Positions 21,374 to 33,621 of a stretch of DNA of 64,000 nt are shown piece by piece. The translations under genes and the position numbers were made by a program. Position 1 is the stretch's first letter. Each line of letters opens with the position of its first letter. A model generated the notes under the pieces. It worked only from the letters and a program-made list of their open reading frames with translations. It was not told the DNA's origin and ran no database searches. Source of the stretch: Gnetum montanum (lineage: Eukaryota > Streptophyta > Gnetopsida > Gnetales > Gnetaceae); contig MNCI01025042.1 of the NCBI GenBank assembly GCA_015680685.1, forward strand, positions 1,427,232 through 1,491,231, given 5' to 3'.

Positions 21374-22964
21374 TGAAAACACCACAAAATTTTGGCCTAG
21401 CACTTTCAGACAAGATTCGAGCTAAGAGGGCTCCGAAACAGCCCTTGATGGTTCACGATTCAATAGGCAAGGTCCCCCCAAGGCCCATAGGTGACTGCAC
21501 CAACTTCTAGCATCCGGAATCAAAATTTTTGGGCTCAGAATGCTTGGTTTTGGCTAAGTACACTTTGGTTATGATGTGGCTTACACTGCACAACGTAAGG
21601 ATCAGCGTAACCAACTTTTGGAGCCCCAAAACTGAGTCAAAACAGGCCAAAATTGAGCACAACGACCCCCTAGGACCTTCACCAAGGTCCCCAGTAGCTC
21701 CTAGTCAAAAGATAGCATCTGGAGCACCCTGGAGGACAAGGAGCACTCGAGCATCAAGAAACATGCATCAGCATATAGAACCCAACTTCAGAGATGGTAG
21801 TTTCACTTGGTCACACTAAGGCTTATGCTGGCCAACGTAAGTCCGGCGTAACCAACACAAAGTGATCCAAAATAGCATCAAATCCAAGGTAAAATCGACT
21901 CAAATTTGACCTGCAGAACCCTCTAGACATTATACATGAAGATCTACCTTTAGAACAGGCTTCAGAGGTCAAAATTGGGTTCAAAATGCATTGTTGTTGT
22001 TGCACATGCTAAGCAGCATATGGCAGCATATGGAGCAGCATATGATACAGCATGTGCACTTGTGACGCTGAATTCCCATACACTAGACGTTGGATGCTGA
22101 TGCTGAGACATGCCAGAGCTTGATAGGACACGCTAATGAAGAAAACATCACACCAGAGCATAGATCCAGAGGCCAGAGATACAATTTTTTGTTATAACAT
22201 AAAGATTCTTTTGTAAATTTCAAATTCTTTCAACATGCCAAGTTCATACGCTGTGGGTTTCATATGCCAGCGTAAAAGTGGGCCATGCTAGATGCTATAC
22301 ATTGTAACATTTCGTGCATCTGATCAACGCACATACTTGTCACATGATCTGAATTTTTCTCACCCTGCAGCCACTAATCCTCTCCCAGATTCGAATCTCA
22401 CGCCCAAAATCCTATAAATCTCTTATTTTTCCACTAGATTGATGTTGGAAAAATTTGAATCTCACACACTGAGGAAATCTGGGCATCAATCTCATATGCC
22501 AAACTTGGACACTGTACACCCACAATCCAAAACCTGCATCTTCCCAGCATCAATTCTCATCCATCGGGGCTAAACGTCCACCTCACGACCAATCCGAAAC
22601 TACGTTCTGATTGGTGTACATTGTAATAATTTATCAATACAAACAGTTTGCATTATTGCCTAGATTCTTGTAGTTTACATTATTTTTCCTATTCACATTT
22701 TTTCCTGTTTTCATTATTTAAATAGTTTATATTCATTTTCATTTTATTACATTCAGTTTTTCATTTTTTTATGTATAACCCAACACATTGCAGTTGCGTA
22801 TGTTCGGGGAAGTCCTCGTTTGATCCGTGTGCGAACCATTCAAGGCACTCTACCTCGTTAATTTCCAGCTTGCCCTCAAGCGAAGGCAGGGTCTTACTGT
22901 TTCATCCATGGATCTCTTGGCGTCCATTCATTCTAGCCTCTCACCAATGATTTTGGATGGTACA
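21374..22964 (+). repeat. 3' LTR of element A
   Basis: Starts TGAAAACACC, ends GATGGTACA, 1,591 bp. It lacks the equivalent of 6497-7000 in the 5' LTR, so it keeps only dyad units 1 and 5. TATA at 22413-22419. Confidence 0.9.
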
Positions 22965-22969
22965 AACAT
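22965..22969. repeat. Target-site duplication AACAT, right copy
   Basis: Matches 6158-6162. Sequence of element G resumes immediately after it. Confidence 0.9.
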
Positions 22970-23690
22970 CTTACTCTAAGGTTTTAGTGGCCATTAGGCT
23001 CCTCCATTTACTTGTTTAGAGCCAGTGGTTTATCTTTTGATCTTCATCAACCTTTTGACTTCTTGGTAATTTTCTTTCCCATTTTTTGCAGGGTGAATCC
23101 TTCATTGGGTTTCATTACCAAGGCAAAGATTTGATTTGGTTCCCTTATTGAATGAGATGTGTTACATTTAACAAACTTGAATGTGGACCATAATGAAGGA
23201 AACATCACATGGACATAATGCATGAATGTCAAACATAGGTCATCATTATTGTTCAAGGTAAGGAAGATCATAATTAGGCTATAGGACTAGAATTAAAGAA
23301 TGGTAATGAAAATGTTGTGAGACTAGCACTCTTGGAATGTTGAGATAAGCTTACCAAATCGTGTGCATCAAGGTCATGTGATGACTTGCTATCATGATAA
23401 GGTGCACCTTTGTAATGACTTCAAGCTTCATCTTGCAAGCACAACTCCAAGAGGACATGATAATAAGACAAAGAAAACATATTGTTACAAAATAATGCAT
23501 AGGGCCACATAAGATAATTACTAGACTAGGTTACCATTAGTTACTATTGTTACAACATAGAGAGGTCTATGTAATGCACATCAGATTTACAAGGCTTACA
23601 GTTCATTCATTGTGCAAAATAGAGAGAGATAGAGATAGAGAGAGCATGTGCAGGCTTGCTTGTTATTCAATGTAAGGGTCATCAATGTCA
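22970..23690 (-). other. G region downstream of integrase, right of A
   Basis: Between the integrase C-terminus of G and the A insertion. No array of the TTAAACTAGCA type could be recognised here, unlike A and D. A short (GAGATA)n-like stretch lies at about 23622-23645. Confidence 0.5.
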
Positions 23691-24730
23691 ACTATCAATT
23701 TGTACCTATAAAGAAGACTATGTTACATGTAATAAGGCTTTAGATAGGAATGGTTGAATAGATTAGCCAATTCATTTTTAGTCATGTTTGCAATTTTGAA
23801 GGCTCCATTGTCCTAGGCCTTGATGACCAAGAAAGGCCCTTTCTAGTTAGGTAAGAACTTGTCTGCATGTTCATGAATAATCATGAAGACTAGGTCTCCT
23901 TCCTTGATCTTTTGTCTATTTAGGTCATGATGATGTTATTTCTTTTGCCTCTCTTGGTACCATTCAATGTAAGTAAGTGTTTGTATCCATTACTCTTCCA
24001 TTGAGTTTAGGTCAATGGTACATAGCTCCTTATTTGGCTCATTGTTGATGAAGTCTAACAGGGCCACCCTAAGTGATAGAACCTACAATTCAAGAGGCAA
24101 AATAGCTTCAAATCCATAAACTAAGCTATATGAGGTTACACCAGTTGTAGTTTAATAGGTAGTTCTATAGGCCTAAAGTTTATGGACAAGCCACTTGTGC
24201 CACCTAAATATGCTATTATTTAGCACCTTTTTAAGAACGTTTATGATGGCCTTATTGCTAGCTTTAGCTTGTCCATTAGCTTGAGGGTAGTTTGGTGATG
24301 AGAAGGAATGCTTAATGCCTAAGTCTTGACAAAAGGCTTTCATTTCTTGGCTACTAAACTATAGTCCATTATATGTAAGTATGCTCAAAAGTATATCAAA
24401 ATGGGCTACTATGTTGTTGACTATAAATCTATAAACTTTTTGAGACATTGTTTTCTTTAGGGGAATAGCTTCAACCCACTTTGTAAAGTATTTGGTTGTA
24501 GTGATAATGAAGTTATTCCCTAAAGAGTACTTGGGCATTGTAGGTCCAATAATGTCAAGTATCCACCATTGAAATGGCCAAGCTATTTGAGTAGTATGTA
24601 ACTCGGTTGGTAGCATGTGTATTAGGTTGCTATGCCATTGACAAGTGTTATAGGTTTTAACCTTCTACTAGCAATTACTTTTCATATAGGGCTAGTAATA
24701 GCCTAGTCATCTAATTCTAGCGATCATGGA
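23690..24730 (-). pseudogene. Integrase of G
   Basis: Minus strand. The core segment at 24616-24359 reads LHTTQIAWPF then LDIIGP, keeping the first catalytic D, then KYFTKWVEAIPL as in A. The second catalytic D is replaced (TYNGL where A has TDNGP). The C-terminal domain near 23770-23930 carries KEGDLVF and HEHADKFL. Stops and frame changes are present. Inactive. Confidence 0.8.
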
Positions 24731-24859
24731 TCTATGTCCTATATGTCCCCCTACATACACATTCATGAGCTAAAAAAGCTTAGATCTATGATGTTTGGTC
24801 TTACCCAAGCAGACCAATAATATGCTATCATAGGACAATTGAAATAATGTGTTATTCCC

Positions 24860-25500
24860 TATAATGACAAACTATTTTGATCTTTTATGTACAATGTCCT
24901 TTTGAGAAGTAGTCAAGCCTTGTGGAAATTCACCATGCATTAGGTAGAACTTGATATTGTGATACCATTGCTTTTGAGGAGTGGTGTTGATGGAGGCTAT
25001 AGAGTCACCTTCTATGTTCTGTATAATGGGAATAGCATAGTCCACAGTTAAGAAGTGTAACTTGATAAATACAATAGATGTCACACTTAGGGATAAGGTC
25101 ATAATGGCATCAGCTAACATGTTCTTGGTTTGGGGTATATGTTGGATACGAGTGTCTATAAATTCTTACAATAGTTTCTTACCTAGGTCATAATAAGTTT
25201 GCAAATGTTTAGCTTTACATGCATAAGCCTCTATTACTTGGTGAACCACAAGTTGTGAATCACCTTTTATCATTAGGCATTTGATTCCTTGGTCACGAGC
25301 TACCATGATTCCCTTAATTAATTCTTCATACTTTTCCATGTTGTTGGTACATGGGAATTCAAAATAATAGGAGAAAGATTGGATTTTACTAGAACATGAT
25401 GTTATGATGGTAGTAGCATTGGCCTCATGGGTAGTTGAAGCATCATCAAGGTGCATAATTTCCTCATAGCCCTTGGGTAATTTGCTAACAATGTTAACAT
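24860..25500 (-). pseudogene. Archaeal-type RNase H and linker of G
   Basis: The open segment 25456-25166 contains EKYEELIKG, KGDSQLVVHQV and a KAKHLQTYYDLGKKLL block, matching the second RNase H of A and D. The linker at 25120-24872 keeps WYHNIKFYLMHGE, equivalent to WYDDIKEYLLHGE in A. Confidence 0.8.
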
Positions 25501-26833
25501 GGTCTTTAAGGAATTCAGGGTTAGTGGTTGCATGGTCTTCTACTACAAAAACTATAAGTCAGGTGGCTATAACTTGGCCTTTTATTGAGGCTTGAGATAT
25601 GTAATGGAGGTCAAACTTGGCTATTATGGCTTTTCAATGAGCTATATGGGTACTCTTGTAGATATTTTTCATTATAGATCTAAGCACATTATTCTTGCAA
25701 ATGATATTAACTTGGCTCCTAAAGAGTTTGTGTCTTCACTTCTTCAACAAGAAGACTAGGGTTAGATAGTATTTCTCCACTTCAGTGTATCAAGTCTCAT
25801 ATATAATTAATGCATGGCTTAGGTATTTTATAGGCAACTCAACTCTACCATCTCATTTTTGCTAGAGTAGAGAGGTAATGAATGTGTTAAAGATATCAAG
25901 GTAGATGTAAAAATGTTTATCCTTTTGTGGTGGATAGACCATGGATAGTTGTAGCAACTCTTACGTAAGGTTTTCAAAGGCTTCTTGTTATTCAATTGTC
26001 TACTCATAGTGGACTCCTTTCTTAAGCAAGTGTTTCATGGATTGTAATTTATCTATAAGCTTGACGATGAACCTATAGATAAATTATAATACATCTTGTA
26101 GTCCTTGAAGCTCCTTAAGGTTAGTTGGTACTACCAAGTTGGATATGACCTTAACCTTATCAAGATTGACATGTATTCCCACTTCAAATACTAAAAAGTT
26201 AAGCATCTTACTAGTTTTGATATTAAATACATACTTCTTGGGATTAATCCTAAGCTCTTATTGGAGACATCATTTTCACACAAGGTCAAGGTCATACAAA
26301 TGGTCATTGATCATTTTAGATTTAACAACTATGTCATCCACATAGTCATCAAGCAATCCTAGCATATAATCACTAATTATATATGTCATTGCTCGTTGAT
26401 AAGTTACACCTATGTTCTTTAGACCAAAGGAGATCATGGTGTAATAGAAGGTTCTCCAATGGGTTATGAAGGTTGTACAAAGTTGATGCTTCGAGTTAAT
26501 CCTAACTTGGTTACATCCTGAGAACCCAACCATGAAGGATAAAAAGGCATGTCTAGTCATAGTATCGATAAGTTGGAAAATACTAAGCAATGGGAAGTCA
26601 TCTTTGATAGTTGCTTATTTAAGTCTCAGAAATTAATATAGATATGTATACTCCTATTTTTCTTAGGGAATAGCACTATGTTGGATACCCATTTCACATA
26701 ATTGATAGCTTGAATGAAAATACCTTGATATAGTTTTGTGACTTCATCACAAACTGCCAAGGCTAAATTTGGTCTGATCACCACTAGGCCTGTTTAGGCT
26801 CAAAGGTAGACTAAATTTCACCCAAGTTTCCAT
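25500..26833 (-). pseudogene. RT and first RNase H of G
   Basis: RT block at 26590-26276 with LSFMVGFSGCNQ, the conserved TYQRAMTYI phrase and an intact YVDD at 26333-26344. The Ty3-type RNase H follows down to about 25500 with stops. The N-terminal 0.3 kb of RT seen in A is largely missing: the ATG at 26833 is followed quickly by a LALAVCDEVTKLYQ stretch that in A lies much further in. Confidence 0.8.
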
Positions 26834-26842
26834 ACTCCAATC

Positions 26843-26855
26843 CTGCATATCAATC
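26843..26855 (-). promoter_or_regulatory. Candidate 3' splice site before G RT
   Basis: The minus strand reads TTGATATGCAG, then ATG nine bases later, as in A and D. Weak polypyrimidine tract. Confidence 0.35.
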
Positions 26856-26859
26856 ATAA

Positions 26860-27500
26860 GCACATTAAGTAATACACGTGTGATAAAATGAGCAAATAAT
26901 CCAAGACAATATAAAGTACTTTAGTAATAATGCATGGATAAGCCAAAACATGTTACTTTAGTGGTCAAACAAGACCACCAAAGGTTACAAGAGGTAGGTA
27001 AAAAATGAGGTAGAAAAAAAGGCTAAACAAGATTAAATAAAGGCCAAATGATGGTAGAATAGCATCAAATGAAGTTTAAATGATGGTCAAATCCCATTAA
27101 ATGATTCCAAAAAAGGTTAAAACATGATCAACAAAGGTCATAAAAGAAAAGGCAAAGTAAATAAGGTAAACTAAAGGCTAACTATCATGAAACAAAGCCA
27201 AATGATAGTCAAATTATGACAAATGAGCCCAAATGATAGTCAAATCCCATGAAATGATGTTCTGGAGAGTTGAATAAGGTCATAGTAATGTTCAATGGTG
27301 TTAACTAATGTCATACAAAGTTTACTAAGGTGAAAAGCTACCAAATGATAGAAACATTTGATGGAATAATATCAAATGGTACTAAAATGGCTAGAATGAG
27401 GCCAAATGACATCAAACAATAGGGCAATGAGGGTTATTAATGCATAACAAAGTCAAATCAAGTTAAAATAAAATGGAATAAGGCCAAAATAGTCAAGGTA
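26860..27500 (-). repeat. Short-word repeat in G spacer
   Basis: Degenerate repeats of AAATGATAGTCAAAT and GTCAAATCCCATGAAATGA with irregular spacing (roughly 20-60 bp), no ORF. This is the RT-proximal part of the G spacer. Confidence 0.55.
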
Positions 27501-27539
27501 GAAAACATGGGATAAAACATGGTTAATATTGGTAAATCA

Positions 27540-28090
27540 AAGTCAGATTTGCCTAGTTTTAGGCCTTAGCAAGCCATGGGATAAGGCTATAAGGTTGACG
27601 GAAAAGTTTGGGCACTTGGGAAGGTCATTTTGAAGCTATTTGAAGAAAGAAATGAGATTCCTTTTAACAAATATGCTAGAGCCATGCTTGGAATACATTT
27701 CTTAGTGTGGCTTTAGCATGCCCCAACATGGTTCCTACCAAAATATGGATTCCTAGGTTGGTTATGATCAGTTTTTGGGTTTTGATGGTCTACATTGATA
27801 ATGCAATGGATCATGAGTAAAGATTGACCAAATTTAGTGTTAATTTGACACTATGGAAGCCAAAAATTCTGCCAAGAACTACCAACTACTTTGGGACTAT
27901 GTTGGCTAGCATGGCCTTAGTGTATTTCCATGAGAAAAATGGGTTCATGGTGTCTCAAGGTTGAAATTTATGTCTTATCAACTTCCTAGGGTAGCATAGG
28001 GGCATCAGGGTTATGAACCCAAAGTGTTAAAATATTAAAATAGACACACATCCTAAGGATAACACACCCAAATGCACAGCCTAAGGCTAA
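27540..28090 (-). repeat. G spacer repeat block, left of C
   Basis: It shares three ordered phrases with 34795-35205: TTCCTAGGGT, a 'tttgatggt..ttgaccaa' pair, and ATGTTGGCTAGCAT (about 27905). The order indicates repeated units of roughly 200-400 bp cut by the C insertion. In D the equivalent position holds the upstream region of the antisense gene. Confidence 0.5.
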
Positions 28091-28097
28091 CATAGCC

Positions 28098-28300
28098 TCA
28101 ACTAGTCATTGCTAGTTTAACGTTGTAGCATATGGTCATTGGTTTGGTTGCCACATAGGCTAAGTGATGAGCCCAGTGATCGAGGTAGGCCACACATGAG
28201 TGGGTTGGGTGAATGCTATGAGTGCTGATGAGATAGGCAAGATGTAGGATGCCTGAATTATTGGTGTCTAATAATTTGACACCATGATCCACCCAAAGTG
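28098..28300 (-). repeat. Inverted copy of a gag segment at the C left end
   Basis: The reverse complement of about 28110-28210 aligns with 28795-28910, including TGTGTGGCCTAC, ATATGCTACAA and the GTTAAACTAGCAA unit. It forms inverted arms about 0.6 kb apart around the start of C gag. Confidence 0.7.
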
Positions 28301-28309
28301 TGCTACGCT

Positions 28310-30660
28310 AAGCCACAAACAATACAATTTTGTTTGTGCCAAAATCCAAGCAAGATTACTAGTGGATTTCCTTGACTTGGAGGCAAAACAAGACTATGAA
28401 TGAGTCCACTGGGATGGATGGGAGTACAACCCTTCTTTGTTCAACATAATCCCACTCATAGAGTCCTATTATCATTTGTTTTCCCAACTCATATATGCAA
28501 ACTAGTAGGATGTAGGGACAACCTACAAAGAAGCCTCATACGAGGAAGAAGATGAGTTCAAGGCCCGCTTCAAACACAAGAGCCCTCTCTACATTTTCTT
28601 CCAACAACCACTCCCTAGTACGACCCCTCCTCGATTTGATCCACCTATCCTCTTCAAGATGGTGACCATGCCAATTTAGCCTTTCTTGCAAGTGACTGCT
28701 ACATTTGCCCAACCCTATGCTCATGTAGGGGCCACTTCCCAGCCCTAGATGACTCATGCATCCTATGTCTTTCTTTTCTCATTGATGCCCATGGAATTTG
28801 TCCAACCTACTTATGTGTGGCCTACGTCAGTCACCATGCCCATTGCTTAGCCGATGTATCAACTAAACCATATGCTACAATGTTAAACTAGCAACAACCA
28901 TCCACTATGATGTTAAATTGGCAACGACTATCTGCTATGACATTAAACTAGCAATGACCATTTGGTATAATGTTAAACTAGCAACGATCATCTACTATGA
29001 TGTTAAACTGGCAATGATCATCCACTACAACGTTAAATTGGCAAAATTTGCAACCAACAATCTAACCCTACGTCATAAAACCAACACAAGAACAACCAAT
29101 GCAATTAGTTGGCACATTTCCAAGCTTGGATCAAGCATTCCAACTGATCCAAAGTTTTATGGAGGAGATTAACCAACTCAAAGCTACCTTCTTTGAAACC
29201 ATCAAGGTTGTGGACTTCTATCAGGATGACCACATAAGTGCTATAGTCCCATCCCTGACTCTTTCAACTGGGGCCTAGCTACCTTAACTCACCAAGTACA
29301 ATGGTAAAGGGAACCCCAACACATCACATTTTGATCCAAGTGCCTACATGCCATCATACACATGTTCCCCATGTCACTCATTGGCAAGGCCTTAGACTAG
29401 TATTTTGCGCTACCCAAGGCCTCAATATTTCCCTTGGAGGATCTCATAATCTAGTTTGTGACACGCTTTAGGTACAACCTAAATCCTAAAGCAATCCTCA
29501 ACCAACTCATGCAAGTTAAGCAAGGGCCCCTAGAGCTCGTGCCAAAATTCCTCCAATGTTGGAGTGCTTCATTGAGAAAAATGCATAAACCCCTAGTAGA
29601 GATGCACCTACTGGTGATCTTTAAGGATTTAGTGAATGACTTCATCAAGTACAAATTGTATTATTTGGCCCCAAAGTCTATTAGTCAAGAATTTTCCCAA
29701 ATGAAGGGCATATAGGAGGTAGAACAAGCTAGCAATGACCAACCCTACATGGCCTATAAATACCAACATACATGAAAGTAAAACACATTAGTGGTAATAG
29801 TAGCTATAAGCACAAAAGAAAAAAACTAAGGCCTGATGGTCAAGCAGCCTAAGGCCCCAGCTCACAAAGCTGCCAACTTTGGTGCCAACTTACATAAATT
29901 GGCAAGACCCAACTTTAATGGCAAGCATTGCTCAAAGTATACACCACTACCAATGGAACCCTATAAATTGTTGGAGCAACTCTTGTAAGCTTTGAAAATC
30001 CAACACAAACGAGTATTAGAAATTTCCTGCCAATGACATGATAGGTAGTATGAACTACTGAGGAACCCTACCTCAACAGTACCAAATGAGCCCCCAATCT
30101 CATAACATTTCAAGCTAGACCAATACTGTCATTACCACTAAATGTTTGGTCATAGTATGGAGAACTCTCATGCTTTGTAGGATGACTTGCAAAGAATGAT
30201 AGAATGGGGCCAACTGGTGTTTGAAATAGTGAGCCAATCCAATGCAAATGATGCCCCCTATGTCATAAACTCCATCAGCATAGGTGGAAAGTCTAAACTT
30301 GTGTAACAACCTTTTGTGATCTGTGTGCCTCCTAATAAGGCAAGGATCCCCTTGGCCTCCACAAGAAAGAGGCCTCTCTTTGTTATCAAAGTACCACCTT
30401 GAGCACCCACAAAACCCTCTGTGGTCAAGGTCCCAAAGTAATCATTCACTACAATGTTAAACTATCAACCAAACCAACCATCCTCTAAGATATTAAACTG
30501 GTATGATGTAGCAGCAACAACCGCTAAGAAACCTTTTGTCATCAAGATGACATGACAAGTTGGCCCTGCAACAACTCCTAAACCACCATTTATCATAAGG
30601 ATGCCACAACATGATGGTCCCTCAATAACTCGAAGCCTAATAGTGGGAAACATCTTGGTC
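28310..30660 (+). pseudogene. gag of C
   Basis: N-terminal KQYNFVCAKIQARLLVD matches A. The capsid-like region is at about 29210-29715 (VVDFYQDDH, a LTKYNGKGNP block, FVTRFRYNLNPKAI). A zinc-knuckle-like segment lies near 30115-30180 (CHYH-stop-MFGHSMENSHAL). PFVI repeats follow to about 30600. Multiple stops. A tandem array of ten-codon units (TTAAACTAGCA type) sits between the proline-rich N-terminus and the capsid part, which A does not have at that place. Confidence 0.75.
28865..29045 (+). repeat. Regular 29-30 bp array inside C gag
   Basis: Six consecutive units such as CTATGATGTTAAACTGGCAA, spaced close to 30 bp, the most regular array in the window. Two stray units also occur at about 30445-30495 in the gag tail. 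Confidence 0.85.
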
Positions 30661-30949
30661 CCTCATCCTTCAAGGGCCAACCCCACTAGCAACTTGAGTA
30701 GGACTACCAAATGACAACATAAGGGGATGAACAACTGCCTCGCGATCCCCATGGCTAAAGCAAAGGCCATAACTAGTAAGAAACAACTAAACACTCGGGC
30801 CCTTGCTTCCAAGTAGGCCAAGCAACCTAAGCCCGAGTTCCATCCACAAGAGAGCTATCTCTCAAGCTGCATGAAGGAAGTTAAGGCAAACACAATGGTC
30901 AATGACAAGTACCTCATAGCTACACTAACCCAGGTGAAGTAAAAGCTCA

Positions 30950-31889
30950 AGAAAAAGAACACAATGTTGAGCTTGTATGACTTGGTCATGATCTCATTTT
31001 CTCACCACCAAGCATTGGCCTAGATGTTGGAGTTCATTCCTATTATGGAGGACATCCCTATGGATGAGAATATCATAGGTGTAACAATGTTGCCCCTTGC
31101 ACCATAGGAATTGGATTCAACATCCCTTACATTTTATGATGATGCAGTCAAGGTCAACCCTAAACAAGGGGATGTCACTATAACTCTGTTGTCAATTAGC
31201 ATACGTGTTAGATAGTGCACCATCCACATAGTGCATGTTGATGATGGTACAGTAACAAACGTAGTTCTGTACTCCATCATCAACAAGTTAGGCCTGGCAG
31301 ATTAAATTAGGTCAACCAAAATTGCATGTCTAAAATCCTTTAATGGATCACACATCGTTATTAGGGGTACAATCAACTTAGCCTTTGTGGTAAGAGATTA
31401 ATTCCCCACTAACGTAGATTTCACTATCATAGAGGAGATGCCAGGCTTCAACCTGATCCTGGGTAGGCCTTGGCTAGCCCAACTACATGCTATCTCCTCT
31501 CCCATCCATCAAGAAATCCACTTCCATATGAAGGTGGTCAAGTTATGATCCATAGTGATAACGTCCCACCCCCTCTAGCTACCCACAGCATAAACATGGA
31601 TCAAGCATTGAAGGTGGAGTTTCTTGGTGATGCACCTATGGCAACCAATGCAATGCCTAAGGCTAACACACCTGAACAAGTGGTTGAAGCCAACAGCCTC
31701 CCAGAGGATCCTAAGCCTTACATGCCCCCTAATCCACACTTGGCTGGGAAGCAACTATGTGACCAAGACTTTTCCTTGGCCAAAAATGTGCTAAGCACCT
31801 ACTTACCCCTTGCCTCCTTGGGCCATGCATTTTTGGTTTTTTCTTGCATTACATTTGTTCATGCATTTACATTTCACCTACTTGCCTAG
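30950..31889 (+). pseudogene. Protease of C
   Basis: Aspartic protease segment matching A: VHVDDGTVTNVVLY near 31225 (active-site VDDG), LKSFNGSH, and NLILGRPWLAQL near 31450. A frame change near 31510 moves the reading into the frame containing LPYEGGQVMIHSDN, which stays open to 31889. Stops are present. It would have processed the polyprotein. Confidence 0.75.
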
Positions 31890-32240
31890 TTTACACATTG
31901 CTTCACTTTATTTACACATCCATCCACTTAGCTTACGCATTGCATTTGAAAAACATAAAAAACACATAAAAATAAAAAACAACATAAAACTACAAAAACA
32001 CATGGTCCAAAAAGGCGTTAGACTAGCCCATGGCCTGGAATAGCCTAAAACTATTACTTTTTGCATTGCTTTCCTTTCATTCATGCATTTTTACTCTATT
32101 TATGATAGGTGTCACTTGATGTTGTTTTTCTAGTTGATTTTTATAGGATCTTGTAGGCACACAACATGACTATGCATGTAACATCACACCTCACACAAAC
32201 AAGGTAAGCACTCATCTACCATGGCGAAAAAATTGGCAGA
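31890..32240 (+). other. C segment between protease and array
   Basis: Low-coding, A-rich stretch (31950-32010) like the post-protease region of A and D. The RT-integrase block that should follow is absent. Confidence 0.5.
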
Positions 32241-32244
32241 GACA

Positions 32245-32425
32245 GTTCGATATGACTATAAACTATCACAGATCATCCTTGGATCATGATGTTAAATTGG
32301 CATAACAGCCCATCTATTACAATGTTAAACTTACACCTAGTAGTCTACTAGGACTATAAACTAGCACATCATGGTCTGCCAAGATCTTAAATTGGGTTCA
32401 TAGTCTTCCAAGACTTTAAAATGGC
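32245..32425 (+). repeat. Single array of C
   Basis: Six units including GACTATAAACTAGCACATC and GATGTTAAATTGGCA, 25-35 bp apart. In A and D such arrays lie on both sides of RT-integrase; C has one array in place of array-pol-array. Confidence 0.7.
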
Positions 32426-33568
32426 ATGTTGTTGATTTGTTGGAGCACTTTCCATTGGTGAAACCCTTGGGGCACTCATAGCATCATAACCTCCCATCAT
32501 TCTATTAATATTTTGGAGCATCTACCATTAGTGTGACCTTCGAAGGACTCATAGCATCATTGCCTTGACATTTTCACTAGCTTCTTGAGAACTTGCAATT
32601 GACACAACATTTGACACATTTTTAGCATCTTTGCATCTAGCACTTGCAACATTTTCACATCTAGCATTTGCACTTACATTTCATGTTTTTTGGATTTCTT
32701 GTCTTTTTGAAGTCGTGTTTGCAAGATGAAGCCTAGAAGATAGTTATGCAAGGATGCATCTCACTGCAACAACAAGTCACCACATCACTCTAATGTGCAT
32801 GATTAAACTACTTAAGCCACTCAAGAGTACACATCCCCCTCATCCCATTACAAATGACACACATCCACTCCTTCATTCCAATAGCCTTTCATCCCACACA
32901 TACTTACGATTGCACATCCCTCTAATGCATATGCACTGTAATGCATATGGCATTTTATTCACATTAACCATAGAACCCAAGGCAGATGTAACATAACTTT
33001 TCCTATGGGGAGCCTCTATTGGCTAGTCAAGGTCCAAGGGAATGTAATGCAACTCATCCTAGGGAGGAAACACCTATCTTAAAAATGCAATGTGGTTGCA
33101 TCAAAGAAAATGCCATCTACTCGATGGCTCACACCTTGCAGCTAACATTTAGCTATAAGCCGAACCCAATGGGGGTTTTCCTTATAAAAAATAAAAAAAT
33201 AAAAAAAAGAATGGAAAATGGGAAAAAGCACATCCCTAAGAAATTTGACAATGTTGCAACTTCACAACTAGCCCAGCCTTGGATTGATTTTGACTCTCTC
33301 ATGAGCACTCCAACAAGAGATCAATGTTTCAGGGGCAAGCCATTTCATGCCATGGTTGCTGTCAGCTGTGTTGACTTCACATCTTCTATCATGATACACT
33401 ATTTGCATTTTATTTCCTCTACTTGCATTTCATCTCCTTAGCACATTGCCCACATCCTTTGCCCTTAGCACACCCTTATCCATAGCACTCTTGAACATGG
33501 TGGAAAGACACTTGATCTAGTATTGACAAGCAATGTTGGTGCCATGTCTACTGTGGTGTTTTGCAATT
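32426..33568 (+). other. 3' untranslated region of C
   Basis: Shares the TTTCTTGTCTTTTTGAAG / GTGTTTGCAAGATGA phrase (about 32695) with A and D, and 'gtaatgcaactca' near 33043 with D. ORFs at 32754-32996 and 33019-33441 are not conserved. Confidence 0.55.
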
Positions 33569-33621
33569 CTTTATTGATTGATCTTGAGCCACTCCTACAT
33601 ATATCAACAAAGAGGGGCCAT
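33569..33621 (+). other. Hairpin and polypurine tract of C
   Basis: CTTTATTGAT (33569-33578) pairs with ATATCAACAAAG (33601-33612) with one mismatch in the first ten positions. The tract CAAAGAGGGGCCAT precedes the LTR. Confidence 0.7.

Larger units (their letters stand above)
6163..22964 (+). mobile_element. Full-length Tat-lineage element A (16.8 kb)
   Basis: Complete structure: 5' LTR (6163-8274), primer-binding site, gag-protease (8993-13192), long spacer (13193-16457), RT/RNase H/archaeal RNase H/integrase (16468-19944), 3' untranslated region, hairpin plus polypurine tract, 3' LTR (21374-22964) and AACAT duplications. It is inserted into the 3' region of element G. The LTRs differ by many C/T and G/A transitions and by a block of about 0.5 kb. 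The coding regions contain stops and two frameshifts, so this copy is not autonomous now. Confidence 0.9.

Noticed and set aside
28865-29045. CRISPR-like regular array
   Set aside because: Units are directly adjacent with degenerate sequence and no spacers; this is a minisatellite in a plant retrotransposon.
33019-33441. 140-codon ORF in the 3' region of C
   Set aside because: Not conserved in A or D; includes an A-rich low-complexity lysine stretch.
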